Of a DNA stretch of 64,000 nt, positions 15,329 to 26,970 are shown in pieces (within the stretch, counting starts at the first letter, position 1; each line of letters starts with the position of its first letter). The DNA lies in assembly GCF_009728995.1 (NCBI RefSeq), contig NZ_VTZW01000019.1:248001-312000 (forward strand), given 5' to 3'. The notes under the pieces were generated by a model. That model saw only the letters and a program-made list of their open reading frames with translations, had not been told where the DNA came from and made no database searches. The position numbers and the translations under genes are program-made. The stretch comes from Streptomonospora sp. PA3. GTDB lineage: Bacteria; Actinomycetota; Actinomycetes; Streptosporangiales; Streptosporangiaceae.

Positions 15329-17740
15329 TCAGGGGCCAAGCGCTTCGCGCACGGCGCGCAGCTCGCCGCGCATCCGCTGCACACTTTCCTCCAGGTACAG
15401 GGCGTGGTCTCGAAGCTGGTAGAAGCGCGCCTGAGCGGCCTGCACCGCATTGGGGAACCCGTTGCGGGGGCCGCTGAACAGTCCGGCGACCCACCAGACC
15501 AGCCGCGACAGCCCCCAGGCGATGAGCAGCCAGATTCCGAGGTCCAGCATGTCGTAGGGCTCCGGGGCATACCCTCCCGAGGCGACGTCGGCGACATAGG
15601 CCACCACGGGCAGCGCCGGCAGCAAGTACGGGATGCGCCGACCCCACATCCGCGCGCGAAACAGCCTGGCCTCCCGCTTCCAGCGCTCGGCCGCCGCGTC
15701 GCGCTCCCCTTCGGCTTGGGCCAGGGCTGCGCTCCACTCGGCGGAGCGCAGCGCGCTGTCGCGGGCCTCGCCGGCCACGGAGGCCGCGGCGGCGCTCGAT
15801 CCCACCCGCGCCGCCCCCTGCTCGCGCTCCACGGCCGACCACAGCGCGCCGTACCATTCGGCCACCTCGGGGCGGTCGTCGGCGTCGGGAGCCAGCGACC
15901 GGTCCTGCAGCAGCAGCGAGAGGATGAGCGCGGAGTCGACGGCGGCGCGCTGGGCCAAGCGCGGCACGGCGTCCTCCAGTCGGCGGCGGAACCCGCTCGC
16001 GGCCTGCTCGGCCGCTGCGAGGTCGTCGGCCAGCCTGCGCAGGTCGGCGGAGTCGGGGGCATCGTGCAGGGCCAGCAGGCGCAGTACATCCGGGCGCGCC
16101 AGCAGCACCAGCTCGTTGTCGGGCGGCGCGCCGGTGACGGCCGGGCGGACCCGGCTGAAGCGCTCGCGCAGATCGGCGAGGGCGGCGGGGCGGCCGCGGA
16201 AGACCGGCGGCAGGTCCGGGCGCTGCTGGGCGATGAACCAGGCGACCGCGCGGTTGGCGTCGTCGGGGCGGCGGCGGAAGATCGAGCGGTCGGTGGCGGT
16301 GTCGCCGACATCGTCGACCATCCACGCCCCCAGCGCGGTGCGCTCCTCCTCGTCGCTGAAGACGCCGACGGCGGCCGTCCAGTCGGCCTGCATGGCGGCG
16401 GCCAGCGCGCCCGGATCGGTGCAGCGATGCCCGGCGAACCAGTAGGGCGGCACGCCCTCGGCTGCAGGCCGCCCCAGGTCGACGGTGCCGCCCGTGCGGC
16501 CGGGCACCTGCGGCGAAGGGCCGGGGTGCCGATCCCCGGCCGTGGATGCGGGAACCGGGGAGGCGGGCGCCGGGCCCGAGGGCCGAGCCCGTGAAGGATC
16601 ATCGAGGGCCTGCGGGGTTCCGGCCGGCGCGAGGCCGGTGTAGCGCAGCGTGCCGGAGCCGCTCCGGCCGGCTCCGTGGTCGCCGCCCGGCTCGATCTCG
16701 TTCCTGACCGCGTGCGGTGCGGCGGGCGCGGCCCCGGTGCGGGCGGTCTCCACCCGTGTCGCGCCGTCCCGGGCGCCCTCGACGCGCGTGGGGTCATCGC
16801 CTTCGACGCGGGTGGCGGCCTCCGCATCCACGCGCGTGGCCTCGGCCGCCACGGCCCTCGCGGTGGCGGCATCCGCAGAGGCCGCCTGCGCACACTCGGC
16901 CCCGGGCGCCTGCACCCGCTCCCCCGGTGCGTCGGCCACGTGCGCGCCCAGCAGCATGTCCAGCAGCGTGCGCGCGGTCGGGCGGCGCGCGGGGTCCTTG
17001 TCCAGGCAGGCGAGCGCGACGGAGAGCAGCGGGTCCGCCATGTCGCCGGTGTCGGGCTCGCCGGTCAGCACGCGCGTCATCCGGGCCGCCTGAGTGGGGG
17101 CGGCGAACGCCTCGCGCCCGGTAGCGGCGTAGACCATGGCCGCGCCCCAGGCGAACACGTCCACTGCCGGGGTGAGCCGGGCCCCTTCGAGCTGTTCGGG
17201 GGCCATGTAGCCGATGGTGCCGACGACGCCGCTGGCCGTCATGGACGTGGCCTCGATCGCGCGGGCGATACCGAAGTCGATGACGCGGGGACCGTCGCCC
17301 GCGAGCAGGATGTTGCCGGGCTTGAGGTCGCGGTGCACGACGCCCGCACCGTGGATGGCGGCCAGAGCGGTGGCGGTGGCCACGGCCAGCCGGTGCAGGT
17401 CCGTGCCCTGGCGCGGACCGTTCCCGTGCACATCGGCTTCCAGCGTCGGCCCGTCGATGTACTCCGTGGCGATCCAGGGCTGCTCGGCGTGCGGGTCGGC
17501 GTCCAGGATCGCGGCGACGCAGAAGCCGCTCACCCTGCGCGCCTGCTCCACCTCGGCCGCGAAGCGCCGGCGCATGTCGCCGTCGCCCGCCCAGGTGGCA
17601 TGCAGCAGCTTGACCGCCGCCCGCGTGCCGTCGGACGCCTCGGCGAGGAAGACCTCCCCGAACCCGCCGCGCCCCAGCGGCTCGATGAGCCGGTACCGAC
17701 CGGCGAAGCGCTCGCTGCCCCCGGTGCCGCCCTCGCTCAT
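15329..17740 (-). CDS. Ser/Thr protein kinase with coiled-coil and membrane C-terminus
   Basis: 803 residues. The Hanks-type kinase domain covers residues 14-265 with all key parts: G-loop GRGGFGEV, Lys44 in AAVKLL, HRDLKPGN (Asp138), DFG at 155-157, the activation segment TSMTASGVVGTIGYMAPE and a final DKDPARRPTARTLL. Residues 300-332 hold four TRV(E/D) repeats. A long variable region without a known domain follows. Near 640-690 is an Ala/Glu/Arg coiled coil, then two hydrophobic segments (about 705-760) and another helical tail ending EALGP. The kinase domain is N-terminal and cytoplasmic. It differs from PknB, which has one helix and PASTA repeats. Substrates are unknown; the adjacent lipoprotein pair is a possible partner. 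Confidence 0.9.
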   Translation of the reverse strand: MSEGGTGGSERFAGRYRLIEPLGRGGFGEVFLAEASDGTRAAVKLLHATWAGDGDMRRRFAAEVEQARRVSGFCVAAILDADPHAEQPWIATEYIDGPTLEADVHGNGPRQGTDLHRLAVATATALAAIHGAGVVHRDLKPGNILLAGDGPRVIDFGIARAIEATSMTASGVVGTIGYMAPEQLEGARLTPAVDVFAWGAAMVYAATGREAFAAPTQAARMTRVLTGEPDTGDMADPLLSVALACLDKDPARRPTARTLLDMLLGAHVADAPGERVQAPGAECAQAASADAATARAVAAEATRVDAEAATRVEGDDPTRVEGARDGATRVETARTGAAPAAPHAVRNEIEPGGDHGAGRSGSGTLRYTGLAPAGTPQALDDPSRARPSGPAPASPVPASTAGDRHPGPSPQVPGRTGGTVDLGRPAAEGVPPYWFAGHRCTDPGALAAAMQADWTAAVGVFSDEEERTALGAWMVDDVGDTATDRSIFRRRPDDANRAVAWFIAQQRPDLPPVFRGRPAALADLRERFSRVRPAVTGAPPDNELVLLARPDVLRLLALHDAPDSADLRRLADDLAAAEQAASGFRRRLEDAVPRLAQRAAVDSALILSLLLQDRSLAPDADDRPEVAEWYGALWSAVEREQGAARVGSSAAAASVAGEARDSALRSAEWSAALAQAEGERDAAAERWKREARLFRARMWGRRIPYLLPALPVVAYVADVASGGYAPEPYDMLDLGIWLLIAWGLSRLVWWVAGLFSGPRNGFPNAVQAAQARFYQLRDHALYLEESVQRMRGELRAVREALGP

Positions 17741-17872
17741 GCCGTCCTTCCCGTCGCCTTCTCCGCGCGTGCGGGGATGACATTATCGGTGCCGCGGGAC
17801 AGCGCAAGGCCGATATCGGGGATCCGGCCGACCGGGCACCGGACCGCCGCGGAGCGGACCGGCCGCAACAGG

Positions 17873-17913
17873 CCGGGGGCCGCCGCCCGTCGGCGACGGG
17901 CGGCGGCCCCCGG
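17873..17913 (-). terminator. Terminator of acnA
   Basis: A perfect 19-bp stem (17873-17891 with 17895-17913) around a 3-base loop, 40 bases after the aconitase stop. It is among the longest simple hairpins in the window. Confidence 0.75.
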
Positions 17914-17953
17914 TGTCCGCAAGCGGCCGCACGGGCCGCGGCGCGGATCCGGC

Positions 17954-20689
<2,736 letters not shown>

Positions 20690-20947
20690 GGTGTTTGCCT
20701 CCTGATCTCGCCACTTTTCTCCCAGCATCCTGCCGTAGCGCAGGCGCGGGACATCACTGAGGCTGGCCTAATCGAGACGGCCCGGAGTGCGCCGCGGCAC
20801 CACCCCACGGCACGCCGGTCTCCCCGTTCTACCAGCGATGTCCGCCCGGTCCCCGGCGCCGCGCGCATATCGGGGGCCGGCAGCACGCGGCACGGCTGTG
20901 CGCGCGTGGGACGGCCGGTGCGACCCGTCCCCTTCTGCACCTCATTT

Positions 20948-20990
20948 TATCTCGATATCAAGGTATCCGACGGGTATCTCGACATCAAGT
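20948..20990 (-). promoter_or_regulatory. Paired operator-like motif upstream of acnA
   Basis: TATCTCGATATCAAGG (20948-20963) and TATCTCGACATCAAGT (20975-20990) are near-identical and 27 bases apart. Each is a partial dyad around GATATC, the kind of site bound by MarR-type dimers. The segment is AT-rich in a GC-rich setting. It lies about 260 bases upstream of the acnA start and 440 bases upstream of the plus-strand gene at 21430, so the target is not certain. Confidence 0.55.
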
Positions 20991-21013
20991 TAACGCAAGC
21001 GGGTGCGCGGGAC

Positions 21014-21184
21014 GCGGCGCCGTCCGGACCGACCAGCGAGGGAGCGAGGCCCCGAGCGGGTGGGCGGGGCGCGGCGCCGTCCGGACCGACGGGCGAGGAA
21101 GCGAGGCCCTGAGCGGGCCGGAGGGGTGCGGCGCCGTCTGGACTGACGAGCGAGGAAGCGAGGAACGAGCGACCGAGCGAGGAG
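21014..21184. repeat. 57-bp tandem repeat, three copies
   Basis: Units beginning GCGGCGCCGTC start at 21014, 21071 and 21128, an exact 57-base period, each with an AGCGAGG-type purine run. The third copy grades into a related 63-base unit, which starts at about 21171 and recurs at 21234 with CCGAGCGAGGAGGGAAGACG. No gene is convincing across the array. Confidence 0.75.
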
Positions 21185-21429
21185 GGAAGACGGCGCGTCG
21201 AAGCACCCCGAAGGCCCGCGGGGAACATAGTGCGACCGAGCGAGGAGGGAAGACGGCGCCTCAAAGCGCCCCGCACACCCGCGGGAAAAGCAGAAAAACA
21301 CGCGGGGAACCGCGCCCCCGGCGCGGACGTCCTACAGCCGAACACACCCTGCGGCGGAGGCGCGATCCCCGCACCGGCCGCGGCGGGCGCGCCCGCCCCA
21401 CGACCGAGACCCCCGAGGAGCTCCAAGCG
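21185..21429. other. Non-coding stretch before the small membrane protein
   Basis: It contains the second 63-base repeat unit (about 21234-21295) and then about 120 bases leading to the ribosome site GAGGAG at about 21415. No gene is evident. Confidence 0.5.
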
Positions 21430-21723
21430 ATGCGCTCACTGCGCGACATGCTCATTTTCGTCTTCTGCGGCATTGCGCTCATCGTCTGGGGGGTCATCAC
21501 CCTGCTTTCTCCCGGGGCGGCCGCGGTGGCCTCCGCGGGATCGCCCTACTGGACGATTCCGCTGGGGATCGCCATGCTCGCCGCCGGGTTCGCGCTGGAC
21601 GCGGTCTCCCGGCGACGCCGCCGCCGGGCCGCAGCGGCTCAGCCGGGCTCCGAGGCGGACGCGGCGCCCGCCCGGGAGGAGGAGCCGCGCGACTCCGGGG
21701 GCGCGGCGCCGCCGGCCGCCTGA
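21430..21723 (+). CDS. Small two-helix membrane protein
   Basis: 97 residues with GAGGAG 10 bases before the ATG. Helix one is LIFVFCGIALIVWGVITLLS and helix two is WTIPLGIAMLAAGFALDAV. A run of arginines (SRRRRRRAAAA) and an acidic Pro/Ala tail follow. The arginine run should sit in the cytoplasm. No family is recognised. It converges on the LLM oxidoreductase gene with 5 bases between the stops. Confidence 0.65.
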   Translation: MRSLRDMLIFVFCGIALIVWGVITLLSPGAAAVASAGSPYWTIPLGIAMLAAGFALDAVSRRRRRRAAAAQPGSEADAAPAREEEPRDSGGAAPPAA

Positions 21724-21728
21724 CGCCG

Positions 21729-22661
21729 CTACTGCAGCTGGCGGGAGACCTGCGAGGCGATCAGCTCCAGGTGGTCCAGGTCGGACAGGTCGAGCACCTG
21801 GAGATACATCCGCTCGGCGCCGATCTCGGTGAACCGGCCGAGCTTGTCGACGATCTGGGCCGGGCTGCCCGCCAGCCCGTTGCGGCGCAGCTCCTCGGGC
21901 GCGCGCCCGATCGCCGCCGCCCGCCGCTCCACCTCGGAGTCGTCGCGCCCGCAGCAGACGACCTGGGCCGCGGAGTAGCGCATGGGCTCGCTGCGCCCGG
22001 CCGCCTTGACGGCCGCGCGCACCCGGTCGAAGGCCGCCGCGGTGTCCTCGACGGAGGCGAAGGGCACGTTGTACTCGTCGGCGTGCGCCGCCGCCAGCCG
22101 AGGGGTGCGCGTGCGCCCCGTGCCGCCGATGAGCACCGGCGGGCGCGGCGCCTGCTGCGGCTTGGGCAGCGCGGGGCCCTCGGAGAAGCGGTAGTGCCGC
22201 CCCGCGTAGCGGAAGGTCTCGCCCACCGGCGTCGCCCACAGGCCGGTGATGACGTCCAGCTGCTCCTCGTAGCGGTCGAACCGCTCGCGCGCCGACGCCG
22301 GGAAGGGGATGCCGTAGGCGGTGTGCTCGTCCTCGTACCAGCCCGCCCCGAAGCCGAACTCGACGCGGCCGCCGCTCATCCTGTCGACCTGGGCCACCGC
22401 GACCGCGAGGGGCCCGGGGTGGCGGAAGGTCGCGGCGGTCATGAGCGTCCCCAGGCGCACGTGGGAGGTCTCGCGCGCCAGCCCGGCCAGGGTGACCCAG
22501 GCGTCGGTCGGCCCGGGCAGGCCGTCCACGTCGCCCATCTTCAGGAAGTGGTCGGACCGGAAGAAGCCGTCGAACCCCAGGTCCTCGGTTGCCTTTGCCG
22601 CCGCCAGCTGGGTGTCGTAGCTCGCACCCTGCTGCGGTTCGATGAAGATCCTCAAGCGCAT
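21729..22661 (-). CDS. LLM-class F420-dependent oxidoreductase
   Basis: 310 residues with a luciferase-like TIM barrel. It reads MRLRIFIEPQQGASYDTQLA at the start, then GFDGFFRSDHFLKMGD, LGTLMTAATFRHPG, GRVEFGFGAGWYEDEH and PPVLIGGTGRTRTPRLAA. These fit the TIGR03560-like group of probable F420-dependent oxidoreductases. The ATG at 22661 is used because the N-terminus then begins exactly at the barrel; 25 extra upstream codons are low-complexity. The substrate is unknown. F420 use is inferred from family and from an actinomycete host. Confidence 0.87.
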   Translation of the reverse strand: MRLRIFIEPQQGASYDTQLAAAKATEDLGFDGFFRSDHFLKMGDVDGLPGPTDAWVTLAGLARETSHVRLGTLMTAATFRHPGPLAVAVAQVDRMSGGRVEFGFGAGWYEDEHTAYGIPFPASARERFDRYEEQLDVITGLWATPVGETFRYAGRHYRFSEGPALPKPQQAPRPPVLIGGTGRTRTPRLAAAHADEYNVPFASVEDTAAAFDRVRAAVKAAGRSEPMRYSAAQVVCCGRDDSEVERRAAAIGRAPEELRRNGLAGSPAQIVDKLGRFTEIGAERMYLQVLDLSDLDHLELIASQVSRQLQ

Positions 22662-22842
22662 GAGGCCATTGTCGTACCGCCGGGCCGCAAAGGCGGAATC
22701 GCAACGCACCGGACCCGGCCGCCGCTTCGGCCGCATGCGGCCCCGACCCGCGGCGCGTCGCAGCGGCGACGCTGCGCACGGCCGCGCGCCGATCGCGGCG
22801 GGGATCGCGGCCCCCGCCCGACCCGGCGCCGGATACTGCGGC

Positions 22843-24150
22843 TCAGTCGCGCCGCAGCACCGCCAGGCACTCCACGTGGTGGGTCATCGGGAAGGAGTCG
22901 AAGGCGCGCAGCTCGGTCAGCTCGTAGCCCTCCTCCACGAAGGCCGCCAGGTCGCGGGCCAGGGTCGCCGGATCGCAGGAGACGTAGGCCACGCGGCGGT
23001 TGCGCAGCTCGGAGAGCTGGCGGGCCACGACCGTGCCGGCGCCGGTGCGCGGCGGATCGAGGACCGCGAAGTCCACGCGCATGTCCACCCACTCCCGCAG
23101 CTGCGCGGCGGCGTCGGCGTGCTCGACCCGCGCCCAGGGCAGGTCGCGCAGGTTGTGCCGCGCGTCGCGGACCGCCTCGGCATCGCTCTCGACGCCCAGG
23201 ACGCGGCCCTGCGAGCCCACCGCCTCGGCCAGCGCCGCGGTGAACAGGCCCGCACCGCAGTAGAGGTCCAGCCCGGTTTCTCCCGGCTCGGGCGCCAGCG
23301 CCGCGACGACGGCGTCCGAAAGCACCTGCGCGGCGGACTCGTGCACCTGCCAGAACCCGCCGGCGCTGACGCGGAACTCGCGCCCGCCCACCTGCTCGCG
23401 GACGTGGCGCCGGCCGCGCACCTGCTGCAGGCGGCCGTTGCGGAAGCGGCGCAGCAGCGCCGAGGAGGCCTTGGGCTCGGGCAGCGCGGGCACCTTGGCG
23501 CCCTCAGGGGTGACCACCAGCGCGGCGTCGCGGGTGGTGCCCGAGGCCACGGCCTCGACCTCGCGCATCCGCGGCCATTCCAACTCGGTCACGCCGAGTT
23601 CGTCGACCCGGGGGTGGGCGATCCGGCAGCGGTCGATCGGCTCGATCTCGTGTGAGCGGTGGCGGCGCAGCCCGGCCCGGCCCGAGGAGTCGACGGCGAA
23701 ACGCACCCTGGTGCGCCAGCCCAGGCCGTCCGGGGAACCGGGAAGCTCCTCCACGTGCACCTCGCGGTCGATCCGGGCGATGCGGCGCAGCTGCTCGGAG
23801 ACGACCTCGCCCTTGATCCGGCGCTGCGCCTCCAGCGAGGCGTGCTGCCAGTCGCAGCCGCCGCACTTGCCGGGCCCGGCGAAGGGGCAGGGCGCTTCGA
23901 CCCGGTCGGGCGAGGCCTCCAGCACCTCCACGGCGTCGGCACGCAGGAACCGCGCGGTCTCCTCGGTGACGCGGGCGCGCACCAGTTCCCCGGGCAGGGT
24001 GTGCCGCACGAAGACGACGCGCTCGTTGTGGCGCGCCACGCACCAGCCGCCGTGAGCGGCGCCCTCCACGCGCAGTCGCAGCTCCTCGCCGGCCATGCCG
24101 GGCGCCGCGGGGGCGTCCGCGGCGGCGTTCGGATTTCGGGCAGGGCTCAA
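22843..24150 (-). CDS. TRAM-domain RNA (uracil-5) methyltransferase, RlmD/TrmA family
   Basis: 435 residues. An N-terminal TRAM domain (GAAHGGWCVARHNERVVFVRHTLPGE) is followed by iron-sulfur-type cysteines (CPFAGPGKCGGC). A class I methyltransferase follows with LDLYCGAGLFTAALAEAVG for AdoMet and VLDPPRTGAG. The catalytic cysteine is in VAYVSCDPATLARDL and a conserved FPMTHHVECLAVL ends the protein. It should form 5-methyluridine in 23S rRNA or tRNA. The TTG at 24150 is chosen because GGAGG lies 9-10 bases upstream; ATG at 24096 is the alternative. It is divergent from the two TrkA genes, an arrangement common in actinomycetes. Confidence 0.9.
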   Translation of the reverse strand: MSPARNPNAAADAPAAPGMAGEELRLRVEGAAHGGWCVARHNERVVFVRHTLPGELVRARVTEETARFLRADAVEVLEASPDRVEAPCPFAGPGKCGGCDWQHASLEAQRRIKGEVVSEQLRRIARIDREVHVEELPGSPDGLGWRTRVRFAVDSSGRAGLRRHRSHEIEPIDRCRIAHPRVDELGVTELEWPRMREVEAVASGTTRDAALVVTPEGAKVPALPEPKASSALLRRFRNGRLQQVRGRRHVREQVGGREFRVSAGGFWQVHESAAQVLSDAVVAALAPEPGETGLDLYCGAGLFTAALAEAVGSQGRVLGVESDAEAVRDARHNLRDLPWARVEHADAAAQLREWVDMRVDFAVLDPPRTGAGTVVARQLSELRNRRVAYVSCDPATLARDLAAFVEEGYELTELRAFDSFPMTHHVECLAVLRRD

Positions 24151-24393
24151 CGCAGACGACCTCCGGGATACGGGTGGGTACGGGGCTTTCGACGCAGGTG
24201 ACCTCCCACGCAGCGCCACCGCCCAGCTCCGGCCACTCTAGCCGAGGGCGCATACCGCACAGGGCCGCCGCCGGCGGCCGTTCGCGGGCGGGCCGTACCC
24301 CCCGCGGAGGCCGCGATGGGTATACCGTCGCCCAGGGGCGGGCGGTCGGCCGGACCCGCCTTTTCGAGGAGCTACGGCAGAAGCGAGTGAGCA

Positions 24394-25077
24394 GTGCACA
24401 TCGTGATCTTGGGGTGCGGGCGGGTGGGCTCGACGCTCGCCCACACGCTGGAGGACCGGGGGCACACCGTCGCCGTGATCGACCAGGAGCCCGAGGCGTT
24501 CCGCAGGCTGCGGCCGGCCACCGCCAAGGCCGCCGTGCGCGGAGCGGGCCAGGACCGCGACGTGCTGGTGGCGGCGGGCATCGAGTCGGCCTCCGCCTTC
24601 GCCGCCGTCAGCAGCGGCGACAACTCCAACATCATCACCGCCCGCGTGGCGCGGGAGACCTTCGGCGTGGAGCACGTCGTGGCGCGCATCTACGACCCCC
24701 GGCGCGCGGCCGTCTACCAGCGGCTCGGCATCCCCACGGTGGGCACGGTGCACTGGACGGCCGACACCATCCTGCGCCGCCTCGTCCCCGGCTCCCCCGG
24801 CCTGGACCTCGGCCCGCTGTGGCGCGACCCCTCCGGCACCCTCGTCATGACCGAGGCCCCGCTGGGCGCGCCCTGGGTGGGCCGGCGGGTCGAGCAGCTG
24901 GAGGGCGCGTTCCCGCTGCGGGTGGCCTACCTGGTGCGGGCGGGGCACATCCTGCTGCCCCGCGGCGACGAGACCCTGCAGGCCGGCGACGTCCTGCACG
25001 TGCTCACCCGCACCGAGGACATCGACCGGATCCACACCCGCCTCGGCGAGGCGGCCGACGACAGGCAGGGAGACTAG
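24394..25077 (+). CDS. TrkA-family potassium uptake regulator (first copy)
   Basis: 227 residues from a GTG. The RCK_N domain begins HIVILGCGRVGSTLAHTLEDRGHTVAVID, a Rossmann fold for NAD(H) or nucleotides. The RCK_C domain covers the last 85 residues and ends DVLHVLTRTEDIDRI. Such subunits gate potassium channels or transporters from the cytoplasm. The second TrkA gene follows one base after the stop. No membrane potassium transporter gene is seen next to them, so the partner must lie elsewhere. The ribosome site is weak. Confidence 0.9.
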   Translation: MHIVILGCGRVGSTLAHTLEDRGHTVAVIDQEPEAFRRLRPATAKAAVRGAGQDRDVLVAAGIESASAFAAVSSGDNSNIITARVARETFGVEHVVARIYDPRRAAVYQRLGIPTVGTVHWTADTILRRLVPGSPGLDLGPLWRDPSGTLVMTEAPLGAPWVGRRVEQLEGAFPLRVAYLVRAGHILLPRGDETLQAGDVLHVLTRTEDIDRIHTRLGEAADDRQGD

Positions 25078-25078
25078 G

Positions 25079-25750
25079 ATGCGCGTCGCCATCGCCGGAG
25101 CGGGCAGCGTCGGGCGCTCCATCGCCGCCGAGCTGTGCGACAGCGGGCACGAGGTGCTGCTGATCGACCGCGACTCCCGGTCCATCGGCGTGGACGACCT
25201 GCCGCGGGCGGAGTGGCTGCTGGCCGACGCCTGCGAGCTGTCGTCGTTGGAGGACGCGCGGCTCGCCGGGTTCGACGCCGTCGTGGCGGCCAGCGGCGAC
25301 GACAAGGTCAACCTGGTGGTTTCGCTGCTGGCCAAGACCGAGTTCGGGGTGGGCCGCGTCATCGCCCGCATCAACGACCCGCGCAACGAGTGGCTGTTCA
25401 CCGAGTCCTGGGGCGTCGACGTGGCCGTCTCCCCGCCGAGGATGATGGCGGCGCTGGTGGAGGAGCCCGAGGAGGAGACCGACGTCCCCGACGCCCTGAG
25501 CGCGCTGTCGCTGCCCGAGACCGACCTGCTGGAGTTCACCCTTCCGGCGGACTCTCCGCACGGCGGGCGCCCGCTGGGCGAGATCGCACCGGCGCTGCCG
25601 GAGGGCATCGTGCTGGTGGCGCTGGTTCGCGAGGGCCGGGTGCAGGCGCCGGACCCCAAGACGCCGTTGCGGGGCGGCGACGAGCTCGTCTTCCTCAGCA
25701 GCGCCGAGTCCGTCGACGAACTGGGCGCGCTGCTGGCGCCGGAGGACTGA
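25079..25750 (+). CDS. TrkA-family potassium uptake regulator (second copy)
   Basis: 223 residues with MRVAIAGAGSVGRSIAAELCDSGHEVLLID at the nucleotide-binding start and an RCK_C end (LRGGDELVFLSSAESVDEL). It begins one base after the first TrkA stop and is surely co-transcribed. The two proteins are related but far from identical and probably form a hetero-oligomeric gating ring. Confidence 0.9.
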   Translation: MRVAIAGAGSVGRSIAAELCDSGHEVLLIDRDSRSIGVDDLPRAEWLLADACELSSLEDARLAGFDAVVAASGDDKVNLVVSLLAKTEFGVGRVIARINDPRNEWLFTESWGVDVAVSPPRMMAALVEEPEEETDVPDALSALSLPETDLLEFTLPADSPHGGRPLGEIAPALPEGIVLVALVREGRVQAPDPKTPLRGGDELVFLSSAESVDELGALLAPED

Positions 25751-25807
25751 GCGGGCACGCACCCGGCCGGCCCCGGTGCCTGCGCGGCGCGTCCGGGCGT
25801 GCGCGGC

Positions 25808-26767
25808 TTACGGCCGAGCCGGGGGGTCGCCGGACTCGGCCGGGCCGTCGTCGGCGTCGGGTCCGAGCGGTTCGGCGGTGCCGACCGGGGTGCGCCCCCG
25901 CGCAAGCAGCCACACCATGGCCGCGAACGCGGCGACCTGCAGCGGCCAGCCCATGGCGATCTTGGCGATGCCAAGCAGCGCGAAGGTGTTGGCGACCCCG
26001 TAGCTCTCGGCGGCCCACAGCGGCAGCTGCACCGCCACCCGGATCACGCACGGCAGCACCAGCAGCCAGGTCAGCCGGGAGCTGAGCTTGACGACCGCGG
26101 GGTTGCGGCGCCAGGCGGTGACGTCGCCGGTGACGGCGCCGATCAGCAGGCCCATGGCGGGCCAGCGGATGAGGATGGTCAGCGTGAGGACGATCGCGTA
26201 GACGGCGTTGTAGATGATGCCGGGCAGCGCGAAGTCCTCGGCCTCGCCGCTGCGCAGCGCGAAGACGGCGGCGATGCCCATGCCGAAGAGGCTGTTGACC
26301 ACGAACTGCACCGAGGAGCGCTGGATGAGCCGCACGACCCCCAGTGCGATCGCCAGCGCGAACCCCAGGCCCAGCGCCGTGCGCAGGTCCTCCAGCGCCA
26401 GGTAGGAGAAGGTGAAGCCCAGCGTGGGCACGGCCGTCTCCAGCATGCCGCGCTTGCCGCCCAGGGCCTTGGCCAGCTGCTTGCGGACCACGGCCTCGAC
26501 GGTCTGCTCGGAGATCTCGCGCGCTCCGTCCGCGTCCGGTGAGCCGTCCGGCTCGCCGGATCCGCCGCTGCCAGGGGGCTTCGAGCCGTCCTGCCCGGGA
26601 GTCTCCGCATCCTCGCCGGGACCGAACAGCACGGCGGCGACCTCGTCCTCGGATACGCGGTCCGGCCCCGCCGACCGCGAATCGGGGGCGCCCTCCGAGG
26701 CGGTCTCGGATCCGGACCGGCCACCGGCGGATGCGGCGGTGTCGGCGGCGCGCTGGTGGTCGGTCAT
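25808..26767 (-). CDS. DUF3159 membrane protein
   Basis: 319 residues. The first 120 are acidic and Gly/Ser/Pro-rich (disordered). Then come about six membrane helices, with PTLGFTFSYLALEDLRTALG, RLIQRSSVQFVVNSLFGMGI, GIIYNAVYAIVLTLTILIRWP and GVANTFALLGIAKIAMGWPL. This matches DUF3159, a protein typically found next to DUF3710, dut and TrkA genes in actinomycetes. Function unknown. It converges on the TrkA pair with 57 bases between the stops. Confidence 0.85.
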   Translation of the reverse strand: MTDHQRAADTAASAGGRSGSETASEGAPDSRSAGPDRVSEDEVAAVLFGPGEDAETPGQDGSKPPGSGGSGEPDGSPDADGAREISEQTVEAVVRKQLAKALGGKRGMLETAVPTLGFTFSYLALEDLRTALGLGFALAIALGVVRLIQRSSVQFVVNSLFGMGIAAVFALRSGEAEDFALPGIIYNAVYAIVLTLTILIRWPAMGLLIGAVTGDVTAWRRNPAVVKLSSRLTWLLVLPCVIRVAVQLPLWAAESYGVANTFALLGIAKIAMGWPLQVAAFAAMVWLLARGRTPVGTAEPLGPDADDGPAESGDPPARP

Positions 26768-26913
26768 AACGCTCCAGATTAGGCGTCGGCTTCGCCATCC
26801 ACCCTAGGGCACCCCATGCGCGCTCTTCAGCGCCGAGCGGCGATACGTTCGCATCCGCCCGGAATGCCGTGCGACGCGTGTCGCCGCGGCACGTCCGGAG
26901 GCACACATGAAAC

Positions 26914-26946
26914 GGCCGCCTCCGGCGGGCCGTTCCGTAGGCGGCC
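26914..26946 (-). terminator. Hairpin after the second sugar ABC operon
   Basis: An 8-bp stem (26914-26921 with 26939-26946) with a 17-base loop that can fold further, about 25 bases after the last gene of the operon. Confidence 0.45.
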
Positions 26947-26970
26947 TTCACCGCGGTGGTCCGCGGGGGT

